Below are positions 1 to 12,208 of a stretch of 64,000 nucleotides of DNA, piece by piece; the stretch's first letter is position 1; each line of letters opens with the position of its first letter. The notes below the pieces were generated by a model that saw nothing but the letters and a program-made list of their open reading frames with translations, was not told the DNA's origin and made no database searches. The DNA is taken from positions 7,245,001 to 7,309,000 of the forward strand of contig OX637397.1 in the NCBI GenBank assembly GCA_951799425.1, written 5' to 3'. The translations under genes and the position numbers were made by a program. The DNA comes from Ilex aquifolium (taxonomy: Eukaryota; Streptophyta; Magnoliopsida; Aquifoliales; Aquifoliaceae).

Positions 1-600
1 TAAAACAATCAAACGACCCCAAGAGAGCCATAGATTTTAGTTTGATTGGTTTGGAATCATTAATTGTAAAAATGGTAAAACAATAAATAATTAGATCAAA
101 AGTGAAAGTACAAAAAAATATTTTTTGGTATAGTTATCCGGACCTTATTTTGAAGTGTTTTGTAAGATAACTAAAATGGGTTTCTAGAAGCATACAAACT
201 TTGAAAACTTCGCACCAAGAAAGCTTGCTGGTAAAGCTTGATTTTTCACCAACGCGGTTATCTTTGTGGGATACTCTTATTTCATTTCCAAAGAATTTTC
301 ATAATTTTCTTCCTTCTCCAAACTTTCATCATTTAGTTTAGAGGTTATAATCTTAATTCATTAATCCATCTAATTCGCCCATAAACAAATTAGTTAGATA
401 CTTATATTAATTAATATAAGTTCTAAACGAATTAGGTAATATAACTCATTTTAATTAAGCAGGTTAATATGAATTATAAATGGATACTCATTTTTTTGAG
501 TATTTATCTTTCTATTAAATAAAAAAAAGTAATAAAATCAAATATACACACTAATATACAAAAAAATATACACACATATACTGATATACCAAAATACACA
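1..600. other. AT-rich intergenic sequence, no gene seen
   Basis: No open reading frame, RNA gene or recognisable element was found. The right end carries short CA/TA-rich runs just before the hAT-like MITE. Confidence 0.4.
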
Positions 601-608
601 CATACTAA

Positions 609-1308
609 CCGTGGCAGAGTCACTCAAAGACTAGGGTAGGCATGTGCCCACCCTCAAAATTTTTGCCTTGTCTTTACCTATTAAATTTTTGAAATTTATC
701 CAATTATGTCCACCTTTAATTTTCTTGTCATATCAATTAATATAGACTCATACCTAAATAACTATTTATGGACACACTTTGGACATATTTAGATAAGGTT
801 GGGCATATTGAAGCTATTTTAATTTTTTTTTAAGAAATTATGAGAATATTTTGTACTGTATAAAAATTGGAGACATTGCATTTGTAATATAGGATCGTTT
901 CGTAAGTATATAGGAAATCAATGTCACAGCTTAAAACTATAAAATTAATTAGAGTTAAAAAAACTCAAATATGAATATTGAAACAAGTGAATAATTGAGA
1001 TAGAGAATAATTGAAATCATGATTATGGATATAGAAAAAAGATCTTTTTCAATGTCATTAATAATAAAGTCATCATATAACGTTATCAAAGTATAAAAAC
1101 TTTCCGGGTCAATTTTGACAAACTACAATAACATTAGTTTCAATACAAGAATGTAATTAGTCTATTTTATATTGTGCACATATATGAATTGAATTTTCAG
1201 TATTGTTGATGACAGAATAGTATAAGTGTATCATCTTTTTTTTTTTGTCGACTAGGATAAAACTTATTATAGTGTCCACCGTAGTAGAATTTTCTGGCTC
1301 TGCCACTG
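609..1308. mobile_element. hAT-like MITE
   Basis: The left end reads CCGTGGCAGAGTC. The reverse complement of the right end reads CAGTGGCAGAGCC, so the two ends form a short terminal inverted repeat. The flanking octamers catactaa (601-608) and catcctag (1309-1316) match at 6 of 8 positions, which suits an aged 8-bp hAT target duplication. The roughly 700-bp interior is AT-rich and non-coding. The imperfect duplication is the weak point of the call. Confidence 0.45.
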
Positions 1309-3275
1309 CATCCTAGTACACCAAAACACACATACACACTAGTTCAACAAAACATACACACAAAAATACTCACATTATGGATATTGGGGGTAGTGTAGGA
1401 GAAAGTAGGAGAAGAGTGTGCAAGAGTAATCCTCTTAACGGAAGGTATAGCATCTGAAACAAGTACCCAATTTATAAATGGTTGCATTACACAATCCTAC
1501 GGAAAATTTAAGAGGGAGTTTAACTTTAAACCAAAATACAAAATAAAAAATCTAAAAACCAATTACAAAACGACAACAAAAAAGGGGCCACGAAGCGATA
1601 TCACTTGGACGTTTTGGCCACAAACTTCACACTCTTTATTTCCTTCCAATCGACAATGGTCATGGACAAGGGCAGTTTTGCAGTGACATTTTCTTTAACA
1701 CATTTTCTTCATGGAATAAGTTGAAACAGTAAAAAAAATTGAACAAAGGAATCTCTTCATTTTCTTCCTCTTCAGGAATCTCTTCATCATCTTCTACTAG
1801 AACAAAGGAGTGAGGTTAGCTCAAGATGATATAGCAATACAAGTAAAAAAAATTGATATTGGATTAATAGAAAGACTCGAAAAGTTATTTTCAACACCTT
1901 ACTTAAAAATACAAATTTTGAAGGTCAAGTTTCATTTAATCAATATTATTCGTGATCGATCATGCCAGTGAATTTCATTTAGTTGTAATTTAACCTTTAA
2001 AAGTTGTATTTTTAGTGATCGATGATAACTCTTTGAGTTATAACCTTCTCAAAGTTTGATATTTGACCATTAAATGTATTTTCCAATATGGTATCTCTTT
2101 GATACCATAGTCTTACCTTTAAGATTCGTTGTGGTGGTTAGTCGGATGATGACAACATTTAGCCCAGGCACAAAATCCCTCGAGATCTAACCTCCACCCT
2201 GAATAAAATCTAACAAAAAGTTAATTTTTTTAACATATTGCACTTCATTTTTGAAACTAAACTTTTAAAATCAAAAGCAGTGGCTGAGTTATAATATTTA
2301 GTATTAATTTTTCAAATTCAGTCATATCCTTCATATAAAAATCAATAATACTCCTTAGACTTAATTGGTCTTCTTATTCCATTGCTACTATTGTATGAGC
2401 ACTGAACCCGAGTGATATTTGAATCGACTATCAATCAAACAACAACAGTGCGTTAGGCTAATACATTTAGTTGAAGTAGTGACACGTGGCTTAACAGTCC
2501 CTTGCAACCTTGTCATCGGATTTGCTCTTGAAAATGAAGGTTTGGGCATACTCAACGGCCTCCACTGAGAAGAAAAGAGAAATCAAACACCAGTGGAGTG
2601 GAGAAAAGGTGAGTCTAAAGAGAGAGAGAGAGAGTAATAATCAGCCTCAAGGCATAACACTTGTTGATATAGTGTGTTTTGGATAACTTTTCAAAGGTGT
2701 TTGTAAGACTTGTGATTTTTCAAAAGTATTTTTAAAAAAAGTAATATTTAGAACTTCTTATTACCATTGTCGCCACCACCTATCACCACCTATCATTTTG
2801 ATAAAATACTTTTTATTTTAGTGTTTTTTTTTTTGTTTGAGCATCCAAACGTTGTCTATTTAATGAAAATACTTTTTTGTAAAACACTTTTGAGAAATAC
2901 TTATTTAAGAAATACTTTTGAACTTAATAAGTCATCTCAAACACAATAATGTGGAAAATACAGCCCCAAGACAAACTTGGTATAAGTATGTGAATGTATC
3001 ATTAAGAAAAAACATCTTAACACATTCTATCTCTTTTATTGTTAAGGAAAATAACTCTTTTATGACAACACTGCTGTTACAAAAAAAAATCTTCAAAACA
3101 CGATTATTTGTGACGGAGGACATAGCTGCCACAAAAAACTTGTCTAAAAAAGAACCTAATTCTTGTAGTGAATAACATTAGTCTGTATTTTTTTTATTTT
3201 TAATTTTTTGCTTGAGATTAGTCTGTATGAAGTGAGGGTGGAAATCGGATAACTTACTTGATTTCTCTGATTATA

Positions 3276-3986
3276 TAGTTGCCAAATAGCGTATCGGAAG
3301 ACGTATCGTTTTTAAAAAATAGTATATCGTATCGTATTGTGTATTGTAAGATACATGTAATTTTAATTTTTAAATAATTATTAATATATATATATATTAG
3401 CATTTCATTAATATTTCACAAACTATTCAAATTTCCAACATAGTTTAGTAATATCAAAATGCAAAGACCTCTAATTCAAACTTCTAACATCAACTATTAG
3501 AATATTGATGTTTAGGTGAAAATACTAATGTTTGGGAAGAAATGGCACCAGAATTTATGATACCATATCTTCTCTAAGATTTAGCTTCTTAATAAAATTT
3601 CTATCGTTTCGATTCAAAACAAAAAAAAATATCAATTGCTTGAACAACCTTAATATTAATCAGGAATTTTGAATTCAATTGAACAACATTAACAGTAGAC
3701 TTTATTTATTTTTAAAACTATAACCACTGAAACGACATTGATTCACTGACTAGTAATTAAATATAAGTTCTAGGGTAAAACGGTGTCATTTCAGCCTAAA
3801 AAACCAAAAAATAAAAAATAAAAAAATAGAATTGTCACGTTTTGTACGTATCGGACTTATCGTATCGTATCGTGTATCGTACGATATAGTGTAAAAACGA
3901 TATAGAGACACGATACGTATCATTTTTCAAGTGTATCGTGACGTATCGTACGATACGTATCGCGTATCGTACAATACTAACAACTA
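3276..3986. repeat. GATACG-rich inverted-repeat element (MITE-like)
   Basis: Both ends are rich in copies of the hexamer CGATAC/GTATCG, and the outer ends read TAGTTG and CAACTA, so the block is bounded by short inverted repeats. The centre is AT-rich and non-coding. I could not define a convincing target duplication: the flanks around CTGATTA and CTAATTA are only loosely similar. It may be an hAT-type MITE or a degenerate foldback element. It lies in the first intron of RING-CH copy A. Confidence 0.35.
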
Positions 3987-4042
3987 TGCTAATTAGATTG
4001 ACGCACCCTTGCTAATAATTCTGAGAACTATGGAATCTGTTA

Positions 4043-4093
<51 letters not shown>
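4043..4093. repeat. (TG)n(AG)n microsatellite
   Basis: About eight TG dinucleotides are followed by about seventeen AG dinucleotides without interruption. Confidence 0.95.
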
Positions 4094-4096
<3 letters not shown>

Positions 4097-4239
4097 CACA
4101 TTACTGTAGTTATTTCAATGCAAATAGAGAATCGACCAAGAAAAGCGATAAAAAAATAATAATTAGCTTTATATTTTTTCTTAATTTTTTAGTATTTTTC
4201 TTCTTAAAAGTTTTATACCAATTAAAATTTTTAAATAAT

Positions 4240-5700
4240 GCATGAAGTGGAAAGAAAGAAAGAGATTGATTCATTCTAGAGACAAAAATGAAAAAAAAAA
4301 CCATATATATAGAAAAATCATTTTGACATGAAATTTATTATACTTATTAATTTTCAATCTATGACCGTTAATTTTAACGGAATTTCTTACGGTTTCAAAA
4401 ACTATATATAAGAAGTTATTTTTAGGTTTATAAAGTACAAGAAGTTAATATATGTTATTGGGTCAAACTATAGGAAAATAATTTAAAATCTATCCTTTTT
4501 TATGATTGAAGAGTAGAAATAAGGACAACCAACAATAAATGGAGAGGATTTAATAACAACGATGTTATTTTTATCATATTATTTGCCAAAATTTGTTTAT
4601 TAAAACAATGAATCGTTGGATATCAACGAGTCTCATTAACTTTTTCTCATAGAACTTAATACATCAATTATCGCTATTCGTCGGAAAGAGAAAGAGGCGA
4701 AGAGAAAAAAAAAAGTACAAAAATAAACCACGGGATGATCTTTATTGGCAACCTTATCTAAGGAGGAATAATCACTAACTTCAGCAACTGTGACTGACTT
4801 GTTTTCCATTTTTTTTTAGTAGCATAATGATAAGAAAATCACCAAATGGTACTGAAATACAATGGCGGAGATGACATGAAGTATTTATAGGTACTTAATA
4901 GGTGGGGTGGGAATTAAAGAGAATACAATTTTCTTGGAAGGAAAATGCAGAGAACCAAACTTTGGAAAGTTCACTATAAGGAAGGAAAGTTCACTATAAT
5001 TGACGAGAAATGCTATTTGTACCAAATAGATGTGAGCTGTTTGTGTTATTCAGTGATTCAACGGAAAATTTAAGTATTGAAATGAATCAAATTTATACCT
5101 AAAAGTTGCAAGAAATAAAGAGATTAAGAAACTTGTGGGTCTTTTCACAGTGTACACGTGAAAAAGCCACGAGTGAGGAATCTTCCCCAATTCAGGAGCA
5201 CAGATATCCTACAACTAAATCAAGTCCAGAAGACTTATAATTGGGAAAATTACACTTCAACCCCTTATATCTATGAACTCAATTTTATTTTGTCCCTTGA
5301 ACTATTATATTTTTACATAGCCTCTCAACTACTTTAATTAATTTTCCACTACACCAAATACAAATGTCCGTTTTCTTTTGGACAGAAATTATCAACATGT
5401 GTAGTGCATAGTCAAATAAAACACATTGCTCAAGGGAGAAAATTAAATAATTTTTTGTGAAAATAATTAGAGTAATGCGAAACCCATAACATCTATATAA
5501 TAAAGTACAATATAATTCAAATCTCAAAAGATAAACAAAATGACTTTTGATATTCGCGGTTGTGATCTCTTTAAATTTTGTTTAAAGTTAATCTGACGGC
5601 TAATATTAAAATTTCAAATTTAATATAGAAAATAGGGCCCTAAGGGTGTGTTTGGGGTGACTTTTTAAAAGTATTTTTAATACTTATAACTTCTCATAAG
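4240..5700. repeat. Segmental duplication block, left copy
   Basis: This block aligns by eye with 32690-34500 in the same orientation. Matching landmarks are the tract around 4340-4400 that includes 'gaccgttaattttaacgg', the exon-1 region at 4729-4809, the promoter-like stretch ending 'tatttataggtac' at about 4870-4895, and the 'tctatataataaa' stretch near 5493. It carries exon 1 of RING-CH copy A. The right-hand copy has extra internal duplications. Confidence 0.6.
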
Positions 5701-5749
5701 TACTTTAAAAAAAATAGTGTTTGGAAACCGCCCCACCAACACCTCTACC

Positions 5750-6244
5750 CAGTGTTTTAAAACCTGGCCCGGCCCGGCGGGTCAACCCGGTGAACTGGTC
5801 TCCTAACCCAGGCCGGTTCTAATTAAAAACCGTTTATGTACAGAACCCGGGGTCAAACCGTTGAATCGGTCAAAAACCGATGAACTCGTGAGAACCGACC
5901 GAGTTAGACAAACCGGACAGTTTGATTTCATTCTTATAAATGTTAGATTTTTTTTCCCTTTTTTCCCCTTTTGTTTTTTCTCCTTTTGTTTTGTTGCCCA
6001 AAAATCTAAATAGATCCAAACGACTCCACTCCAGACGACTTCGCACAGCCTCGCCTCCACGGTTCCACCACCAACGAAAGACAGCGATCAGTAGCTAGCG
6101 AGTCTAGCGACCATCGACTGCAGTCCAGCCAGTGAGCAGCAGTGACTCCAGTCCAGTGCAGCAGCGATCCTGCAAGCAGCAGGCAGTCGACTCCAGTCCA
6201 GTGCGGTGCAGCGACTCCAGCCATAAACCACAGTGAAGTGAGTT

Positions 6245-6285
<41 letters not shown>

Positions 6286-7302
6286 CACTCTCCCTTTTTC
6301 TCTGTCTCAGTCTAATTCCTCTCTCTCTCAGTTTGGCTTTTTTATTTTGCAATTAGATGAGGTAGATTCTTTGATCAATGGAATGAGGGTTGTTCATGTG
6401 TTTGCTTGATCGAAAAATTGGAAGCTTTGTTGTTGTTGGGTGCAGAAAAAAAATTTAAGGCAATGGACTTTATGGGTTTCAACATAAAAAATTTCCCTTT
6501 TGAGTTCCTTTAGTTTTGACCCCCTTCAATATATATGGTTTGGGGCTTTTATGTGCAGAATTTGTTTTGATCTTTGTTTGTTTTAACACTTGTTTCTTGG
6601 AAATATAGTGAAAATGAAATGGGTTGTTTTGGTGCAATTGGAGCTCAAGTTTGATTTGGGTTTTTGTTATGTTGAAAACCCGTTTGAGATGTGTATTTGT
6701 TTGTGGATTGTGATATTATCAAATTTCTCTGAATGTATCTATTCATTTGTTTTATAGGTGCTATAGATATACACTGCCAATTTGTTCTTAAATTTCTTGT
6801 GAAATCTATGCTATTATTGTTGTCCATTGTGTTTGCTTGATCTAAGATCAAATTTTGCTGAATGTTTTCTTTTCTTTTTTCTTTTTTTGATAGGTGTCAT
6901 AGATATACACTTGCAATTTGGTCTTAAATTACTTGGTTTATGCTATTATTGGTATCACACTAATCAAATTCATATTGGTATCAAATCTGATCTATTTTTT
7001 TTGTATCTTAGACTGTTAGTTTATAATTTAAAGTTTAAAGTTAGTGTGTTGTGTTGTAGGGTTTAATTGCTTGTGGCTTTTTGGTTTTCGATGTCATATC
7101 AGATTTGGATACATGTTTGATGATTTTTCTCTACTTAACTTTACATGTTTGATGTTATTTTTATAATTATTGTGATTTTTTAGCCTATTTATTATTATTT
7201 ATAATTATTTTTTAATTTTTTACTATATTACCTGTCTAACCAGTGACCCATTGACCCAGTCCTTTCACCAGGTTGATGTCCGGGCCGGGTTTTAAAACTA
7301 TG
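5750..7302. mobile_element. Non-autonomous hAT transposon, 1.55 kb
   Basis: The left end reads CAGTGTTTTAAAACCTGGCC. The reverse complement of the right end reads CATAGTTTTAAAACCCGGCC, and similarity continues through a CCGG-rich segment and TCAACCYGGTGAA. An exact 8-bp target duplication, cctctacc, lies at 5742-5749 and 7303-7310, as expected for hAT. The interior holds a (CT)n tract and duplicated 'actccagtccagtg' units but no transposase, so it depends on a partner element. Its target is a CCACCA-rich low-complexity tract. Confidence 0.85.
6248..6283. repeat. (CT)n microsatellite
   Basis: An uninterrupted CT dinucleotide run lies inside the hAT element. It gives rise to spurious arginine/glutamate-repeat reading frames on the other strand. 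Confidence 0.95.
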
Positions 7303-7620
7303 CCTCTACCACCACTGTCGCCACCCTACTACACCCATTGCCCCCACTACCATCATCACTGCCACCCCACCATCACCTCTTCCACAACAACCGCCATTAG
7401 TGCCCCACCACCACCACCGTTGTCATCATCTTACCACCACAGTCACTATCCCACCATCACCCCTACCACATCACCCCCACTGCCCCCCAACCATCATCAC
7501 CATTGTCACCTATAACTGCCACAATTACAATCGATTGTCATCATCGATCACAACTATAACCATCTCCTACCACCACCACTGTCGTTCACCATCATTACCA
7601 CCGTTCACCTCCACTATAAC
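7303..7620. repeat. CCACCA/CATCAC-rich low-complexity tract
   Basis: The sequence is dominated by CAC, CCA and CAT trinucleotides and yields proline/histidine/threonine-rich reading frames in two phases with no domain. A similar 'caccacctatcacc' stretch is at 2775-2795. It is treated as low-complexity DNA, not a gene. Confidence 0.7.
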
Positions 7621-7936
7621 CAGTGTTTAAATTCATTTATTTTTCTTCTATATTTGTAATTTAATTTTAGGTGTGAATACAAATATGTTTATTATTGACC
7701 ATTTTTTTTATTACTATGTGCCTTCAGGCACGAAAAATAATTAGTAATTGAATATATGATGTGAGAAGCATGGTAACTAAAAGGACAATGTAAGAAACGA
7801 ATTATGGCTAGGGGTATCAAAGTATAATTTGCCCACTATGATTAGCCACAGAGTCATTCTATTCAATAACGGTAAATTTGAGAAACAATATCATTGCATG
7901 TTTATTTTCCATCCCTCAAGCAGTGAGATTGTTGAG

Positions 7937-8308
7937 TAGGGGTATCCATGAGCCGCATTGCCCACTGGTCCTGTTATCCAGCTCAAAAAAATAGGTTCAA
8001 AATTTGATAAGTCCGATAGTTGGCCCTGAGCCCAAGCCCAATATCCTTCAAGAGAGGGCTAAGGCCTACACCAAACCCATTAACCGGTCCGAAATCCGAC
8101 CCAATAACCCACATGCAAAAAGCCATTTAAAACCTTGCCCCAAGAACCCACCTGCCCAGCCCAGCTCGTCCACTTTCCTTTGAAAAAAAGCTAGACACAT
8201 TAAATTTGAAATTTGAAAAAAACAGATAGGTGGGTAGGTGTCAACCTAGTTGAGGTTTGTTCATTCTATTGTGATGCAGTTTCGTCGGCCAACCCATGAA
8301 CACTCCTA
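7937..8308. mobile_element. hAT-like MITE, CATGGG family (short copy)
   Basis: The left end reads TAGGGGTATCCATGAGCC and the right end, reverse-complemented, reads TAGGAGTGTTCATGGGTTGG. The interior holds GCCC-rich text resembling the element at 29890-30678, including a shared 'cctttgaaaaaaag'. The flanking octamers ttgttgag and attatgag are only partly alike, so the target duplication is decayed. Confidence 0.5.
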
Positions 8309-8833
8309 ATTATGAGTGTGATTTACTTTTGGTGAAATTATACTTTGACCTCACTAATAATCACTACAAGAAATAAGATATTTAGTGGCAAGATTTAAAT
8401 TGTAGCTAAAAATTTTACCACTAAAATTAAACTTTTAGTGATAAAAAATAATTATTATCACTATAAGTATTATAGTAAAACCTATTTAGTGACAATGTAA
8501 ATGTCACAACAAAAAAATTAATAATTCATCACTAATTTTTTGGTAAAAAACTATTTAGTGGCAACAACCAGTTGTTATCACTAATGGTCTAAATGGATAA
8601 AATATTCAGTGACAAAAAAAAAATGATAGCCACTGATGATATATTAGTATTATCGGCTACATTATTTTGTTGTAGCAAATTACCTAATTGTCCCACTAGT
8701 TGTCATTGAGTAGCAGTAAAGACTGCCGCACCATAGCATGTCTCAAAAGAAAATCTCTCTTTTCCTCACTTTATCGCTTAAAAAGACAAATGTGCCCTAA
8801 CTCTCAGATGTATCCCTCACGCCCGAGATCGAC

Positions 8834-8837
<4 letters not shown>

Positions 8838-8866
<29 letters not shown>
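8838..8866. repeat. (CT)n microsatellite
   Basis: A CT dinucleotide run lies near the left subterminal region of the CACTA element. Confidence 0.85.
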
Positions 8867-8871
<5 letters not shown>

Positions 8872-11332
8872 ATTAATCATCAACACTTCATCATTGATTC
8901 TACATAGATCACTAAGTGTGAACTGTGCGAAGAACGTGAACTCATGTGCTAAATCATTGGGATTAATCTTCTCAACGATCAATTCATGTTCGACCTCTTC
9001 TCATCAATAAGGTATGAATCTGATTTGCACTTGGTTATATTCAAATTTTAATGGAGTTTGATTGTTTTTGTTCACGAATTTTGGATTTTAAGTTTGGTTT
9101 TCTTGATCAATTTCTCTGCTCGATCGTCACTGTCGCTCTCAATTTTTCCATTCTACATCCTGGTGGTGATCATCCGAGCATCCTAGGTGTCATTTCTTGC
9201 CTTTGAACACTATTTTACAGTTGTGTGTATTATAATTTAGTTTTTGATCACTTTCCATGGAATGTTTCCGACGGTGGATTTTTGTTAACTTTTTCTTATT
9301 TTGTTTTGGCTACAGTTGCTTCTTCACTTTGTCACCCTGCCTTTTTGCAACGGTTCATGTATTTTCCCATCCTAACTGTGTTCAAGTATTAATTGGAAAT
9401 AAGGATGCATTTTCTTGTTAGCCCTGTGATTGTTAATTAACATGTCAAGTTGATAAGCACTAGAAATGAAAAGGAAAAGGAAAGGAAGTGTGTGATTTGT
9501 ACGCAATCAAGTTCTGTTCTCCTCCTTTCTCTCTATCTCTCTTCCCCTCTGTCTGTGTGTTAAAGTGGAAAATGTTTATTTAGTTTTCATGGGGCAAAAG
9601 TTCACATGTGGATCATTTGTGATTGATTGGTGTTTTTTTTTGCTTACAAACTTCAAGGAGTTCTTTTTTTTTTTCCCGGAAGCTTCAGCTCTCCAGTTGA
9701 GGTTCAATATAAGGGCTACTAGTTTATGATCTCAGCTATAGGAGTGTTCTGTTCAAGATCAATCATTCTATTTGAATCTAATCGAGTGTGGGTTTTGTTT
9801 TATTCTATCTACTGTGTGTTCATAATTGTGCCTAAGGATTACTGACTTGGCAAATTTTCTTTTTATAATTGCGCTTACTTGCTTTCACTTTTTTTTAAAA
9901 TTAAAATCTGTAGCCACAAAATCATAAATTCAATAATAAATTCAAACTCAGAATGACAAATTCTGTAATAAATTCAATCATTGACTATAGTTACTAAATC
10001 AAAATGATCACTCAGTTAGGATCCTGATAATTGCTGACATTTCAAATTCTAGTTGTCGCTTGATTATAGTCAGTTACCTTGAATCATCCTAATCTTTTTC
10101 TTGAAGCTCTGAAATCAGATAAAATCATACAGACGGCGATCGTCTGCACAGTATTTTGTGTGTGTGTGTGTGTTCGCAAGAGAGAGAGAGACAGACAGAG
10201 AGATAGAGTGTGAGGCTCAAAGTTTATGCTGATCGACTGTCCCAACCATCTCGAGCAATTCTCATCTTCTGCAAGTAAATCTCGTTTTCCTTCCGGTCAT
10301 GTTTTTTCAATTTTTCATTCGTTTATTAATTCTATTGCTTCTGCTAGATTTCTTATTAATTTCGTTTGAATCTGCCTCAATGTCCTAAATTTCTAGTGTA
10401 TTCTATTTCTACCAGTATTGTTTAGTCTGTATATAGTACCTTGAATCGACATGTTTTTGGTATTTGTGAAGGATTAATGGAATAAATTTTGAGATAAAAG
10501 TAGACCTATCCAAACGCCATCATTTATCTCCTGAATTTTAAGGTGCATTTTCCAATAATATTTGTAGTAAATCTGTCTGATTAATCTAGTGATAAGGTAT
10601 TGAGGTTCTAAATTAAACCTGGCTTAGATTTGGGTGAGTTTTTTTTTCTTTTTGGGGTTTCACGGGTTTTGGGGGGTTTTAGTTTGATTGGGGGTCTAGT
10701 GTTTTTGATTGGATTCTACTATAGAATTATTGAATCTGGTAATTGTAGCATTTGCTATTATAGTTTTTTTTTTCTTTTCTTGCTTTTCTGTTGTGTTGCT
10801 TTTACATGAATTATAGTATTATGGATACCAATTCTTGTTGCTTTGAATTGTTCTATCAATAATTTCTTTGCTTAAAACCTAACGTGTAAATTTGATGAAC
10901 AAATGACGAATGTGTTGTATATTTACTTTACCTATGGTTCCTTTTAGAAATAAACCCCATGACACAAGTGACGGCGATCGTCGATGGAAGATTTAAGTTG
11001 TTTGATAGGTAATTAAAGATTTAAGGGGTTAGTAGTTATCAATTAGATGTCTTATGTATGTAATTTTCTTCTTTGCTTCTTTGTTTTTGGGTTGATTTGA
11101 ACTTAACCATTTGACATTCATTATCATGGGCTTCTAAATCAGTGTTCTGATTAAAATATAATGTGTTTCTTGATCTTCTTGTAGCAGTGAGGACACTGGA
11201 TATCAACCTTGAGCACTATTATTTCTTGTAGTACTGCCTGAAATGATTCAAGTACGTTTTTTTTGAGTGATCAATTATTCAACATTAGTTTGCTTTCATC
11301 TTTAAATACATGTTGATGGGAAGCCAAAATTA

Positions 11333-11506
11333 ATGGCTGACAATTCTAATCCTCATGGCTCGGCATTTAAAGTATGTTATACTCTTTTTGCTTCTTGTTA
11401 TCTTGATTTTATTTTTGTAACTCAAGTGTTTTAACGACGGGTAAATTTTTTCAAGGTGCAAACTAATGGAAGCTCTCAAAACAGCTTTGGAAAGCTCGTC
11501 TTCTGA
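11333..11506 (+). CDS. Possible 29-codon two-exon ORF inside the CACTA element
   Basis: An ATG at 11333 opens a 13-codon exon ending at 11371 before a GTATGT donor. A T-rich tract ending TTTTTTCAAG provides an acceptor at 11454-11455, and exon 2 (11456-11506) continues in the same phase for 16 codons to TGA. The predicted peptide is short and rich in N, S and G, and resembles nothing I recognise. It could be the end of a captured host gene or chance, so support is limited to splice-site quality and phase. Confidence 0.25.
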
Positions 11507-12208
11507 AGACTAAAAATGAAAGATCCAATAATCTGTCGAAAAAAGATATATGTAGTTGAGACTTGAGACCTTATGATGAATTGTTATGCATTCTTATTCT
11601 TTAATATTGAGGCCTTGAACACGTGCAATTAATGATATTAATATCATAATATTATTTTCACGTGATTTGATTTGAAAATTATATATTTAAAACTGAGTGT
11701 TTATCGATTTTCTTGAACTATAACAAGTATGTGAAATTGGGAAACATTCAAAAATAAATTCTTTCAAATATTCAATAGGTTTTTTTTGTTCATTTCAATA
11801 TTTAGCCGCGACAATAAGTTGTCACTCAAAGCATGTTCTAAATTTTAGTGGTGATTTTAATTGCGGGTAAAATGTATACTTTTAGCTGCGATCAATTGTT
11901 GTCACTAAAAGTCAAGTTTTAATCGGACTTTTAGTGGCGACAAGGTACATTTTAGTGGCAAAATTACGGTAGCTTACTACAATAATTATTGCGGCTAAAT
12001 ATTTCACATTTAGTGACATTTTCTATATTGCGGCTAAAAAACTTACTTTTAGTTGCAACAAATTAATGTTGTAGCTAAATAATTTAGTCATGGACATATA
12101 GCCGCGGACTAGTGGCAATAAAAAAGTTATCACTAAAATATATAATGACAATTTTTATATATTTAACCACAATAATTTTTGCGGCTAAAAGACCATTTTT
12201 TTGTAGTG

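Larger units (their letters stand above)
1596..4809 (-). pseudogene. RING-CH family gene copy A, degenerate
   Basis: Three blocks on the minus strand resemble the exons of the RING-CH copy at 13764-15079 and its candidate first exons. Exon 1 (4809-4729, 81 nt) starts MENKSVTVAEV and has the same length as the exon at 33163-33243, but its donor has become GTTTAT. Exon 2 (2198-2117) keeps the acceptor and a GTAAGA donor, is 21 nt longer than copy B, and has an in-frame TAG at its fourth codon. Exon 3 (1796 to about 1596) keeps an acceptor, the acidic EDDEEIPEE stretch and the CHCKTALVHD part of the zinc finger. It has lost the first cysteine pair and carries a frameshift just before CHC. The GATACG-rich repeat interrupts the first intron. 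The gene is almost certainly non-functional. Confidence 0.6.
8362..12208. mobile_element. Non-autonomous CACTA (En/Spm-type) transposon
   Basis: The termini are CACTACAAGAAA on the left and, reverse-complemented, CACTACAAAAAAA on the right. The 3-bp target duplication AAT is exact (8359-8361 and 12209-12211). Subterminal regions of about 300 bp at each end are dense in TTTAGTGGCAA / TTTAGCYGCRA motifs in both orientations, as in CACTA transposase-binding arrays. No transposase (TNPD/TNPA-like) was recognised. The roughly 3-kb core is T-rich with CT microsatellites and splice-like sequences, so it may hold captured host DNA. Confidence 0.88.

Noticed and set aside
2500-2640. A possible extra exon near a TTCTTCTCAG acceptor on the minus strand
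   Set aside because: The text around it vaguely resembles the exon-1 flank near 32160, but no phase-consistent exon could be built.
3160-3171. A CACTA-like terminus (TTCTTGTAGTG)
   Set aside because: No matching CACTACAAG end or 3-bp duplication was found to its left, so one short motif is not enough.
7273-7630. Proline/histidine-rich frames
   Set aside because: These are translations of a CCACCA/CATCAC low-complexity tract in two phases.
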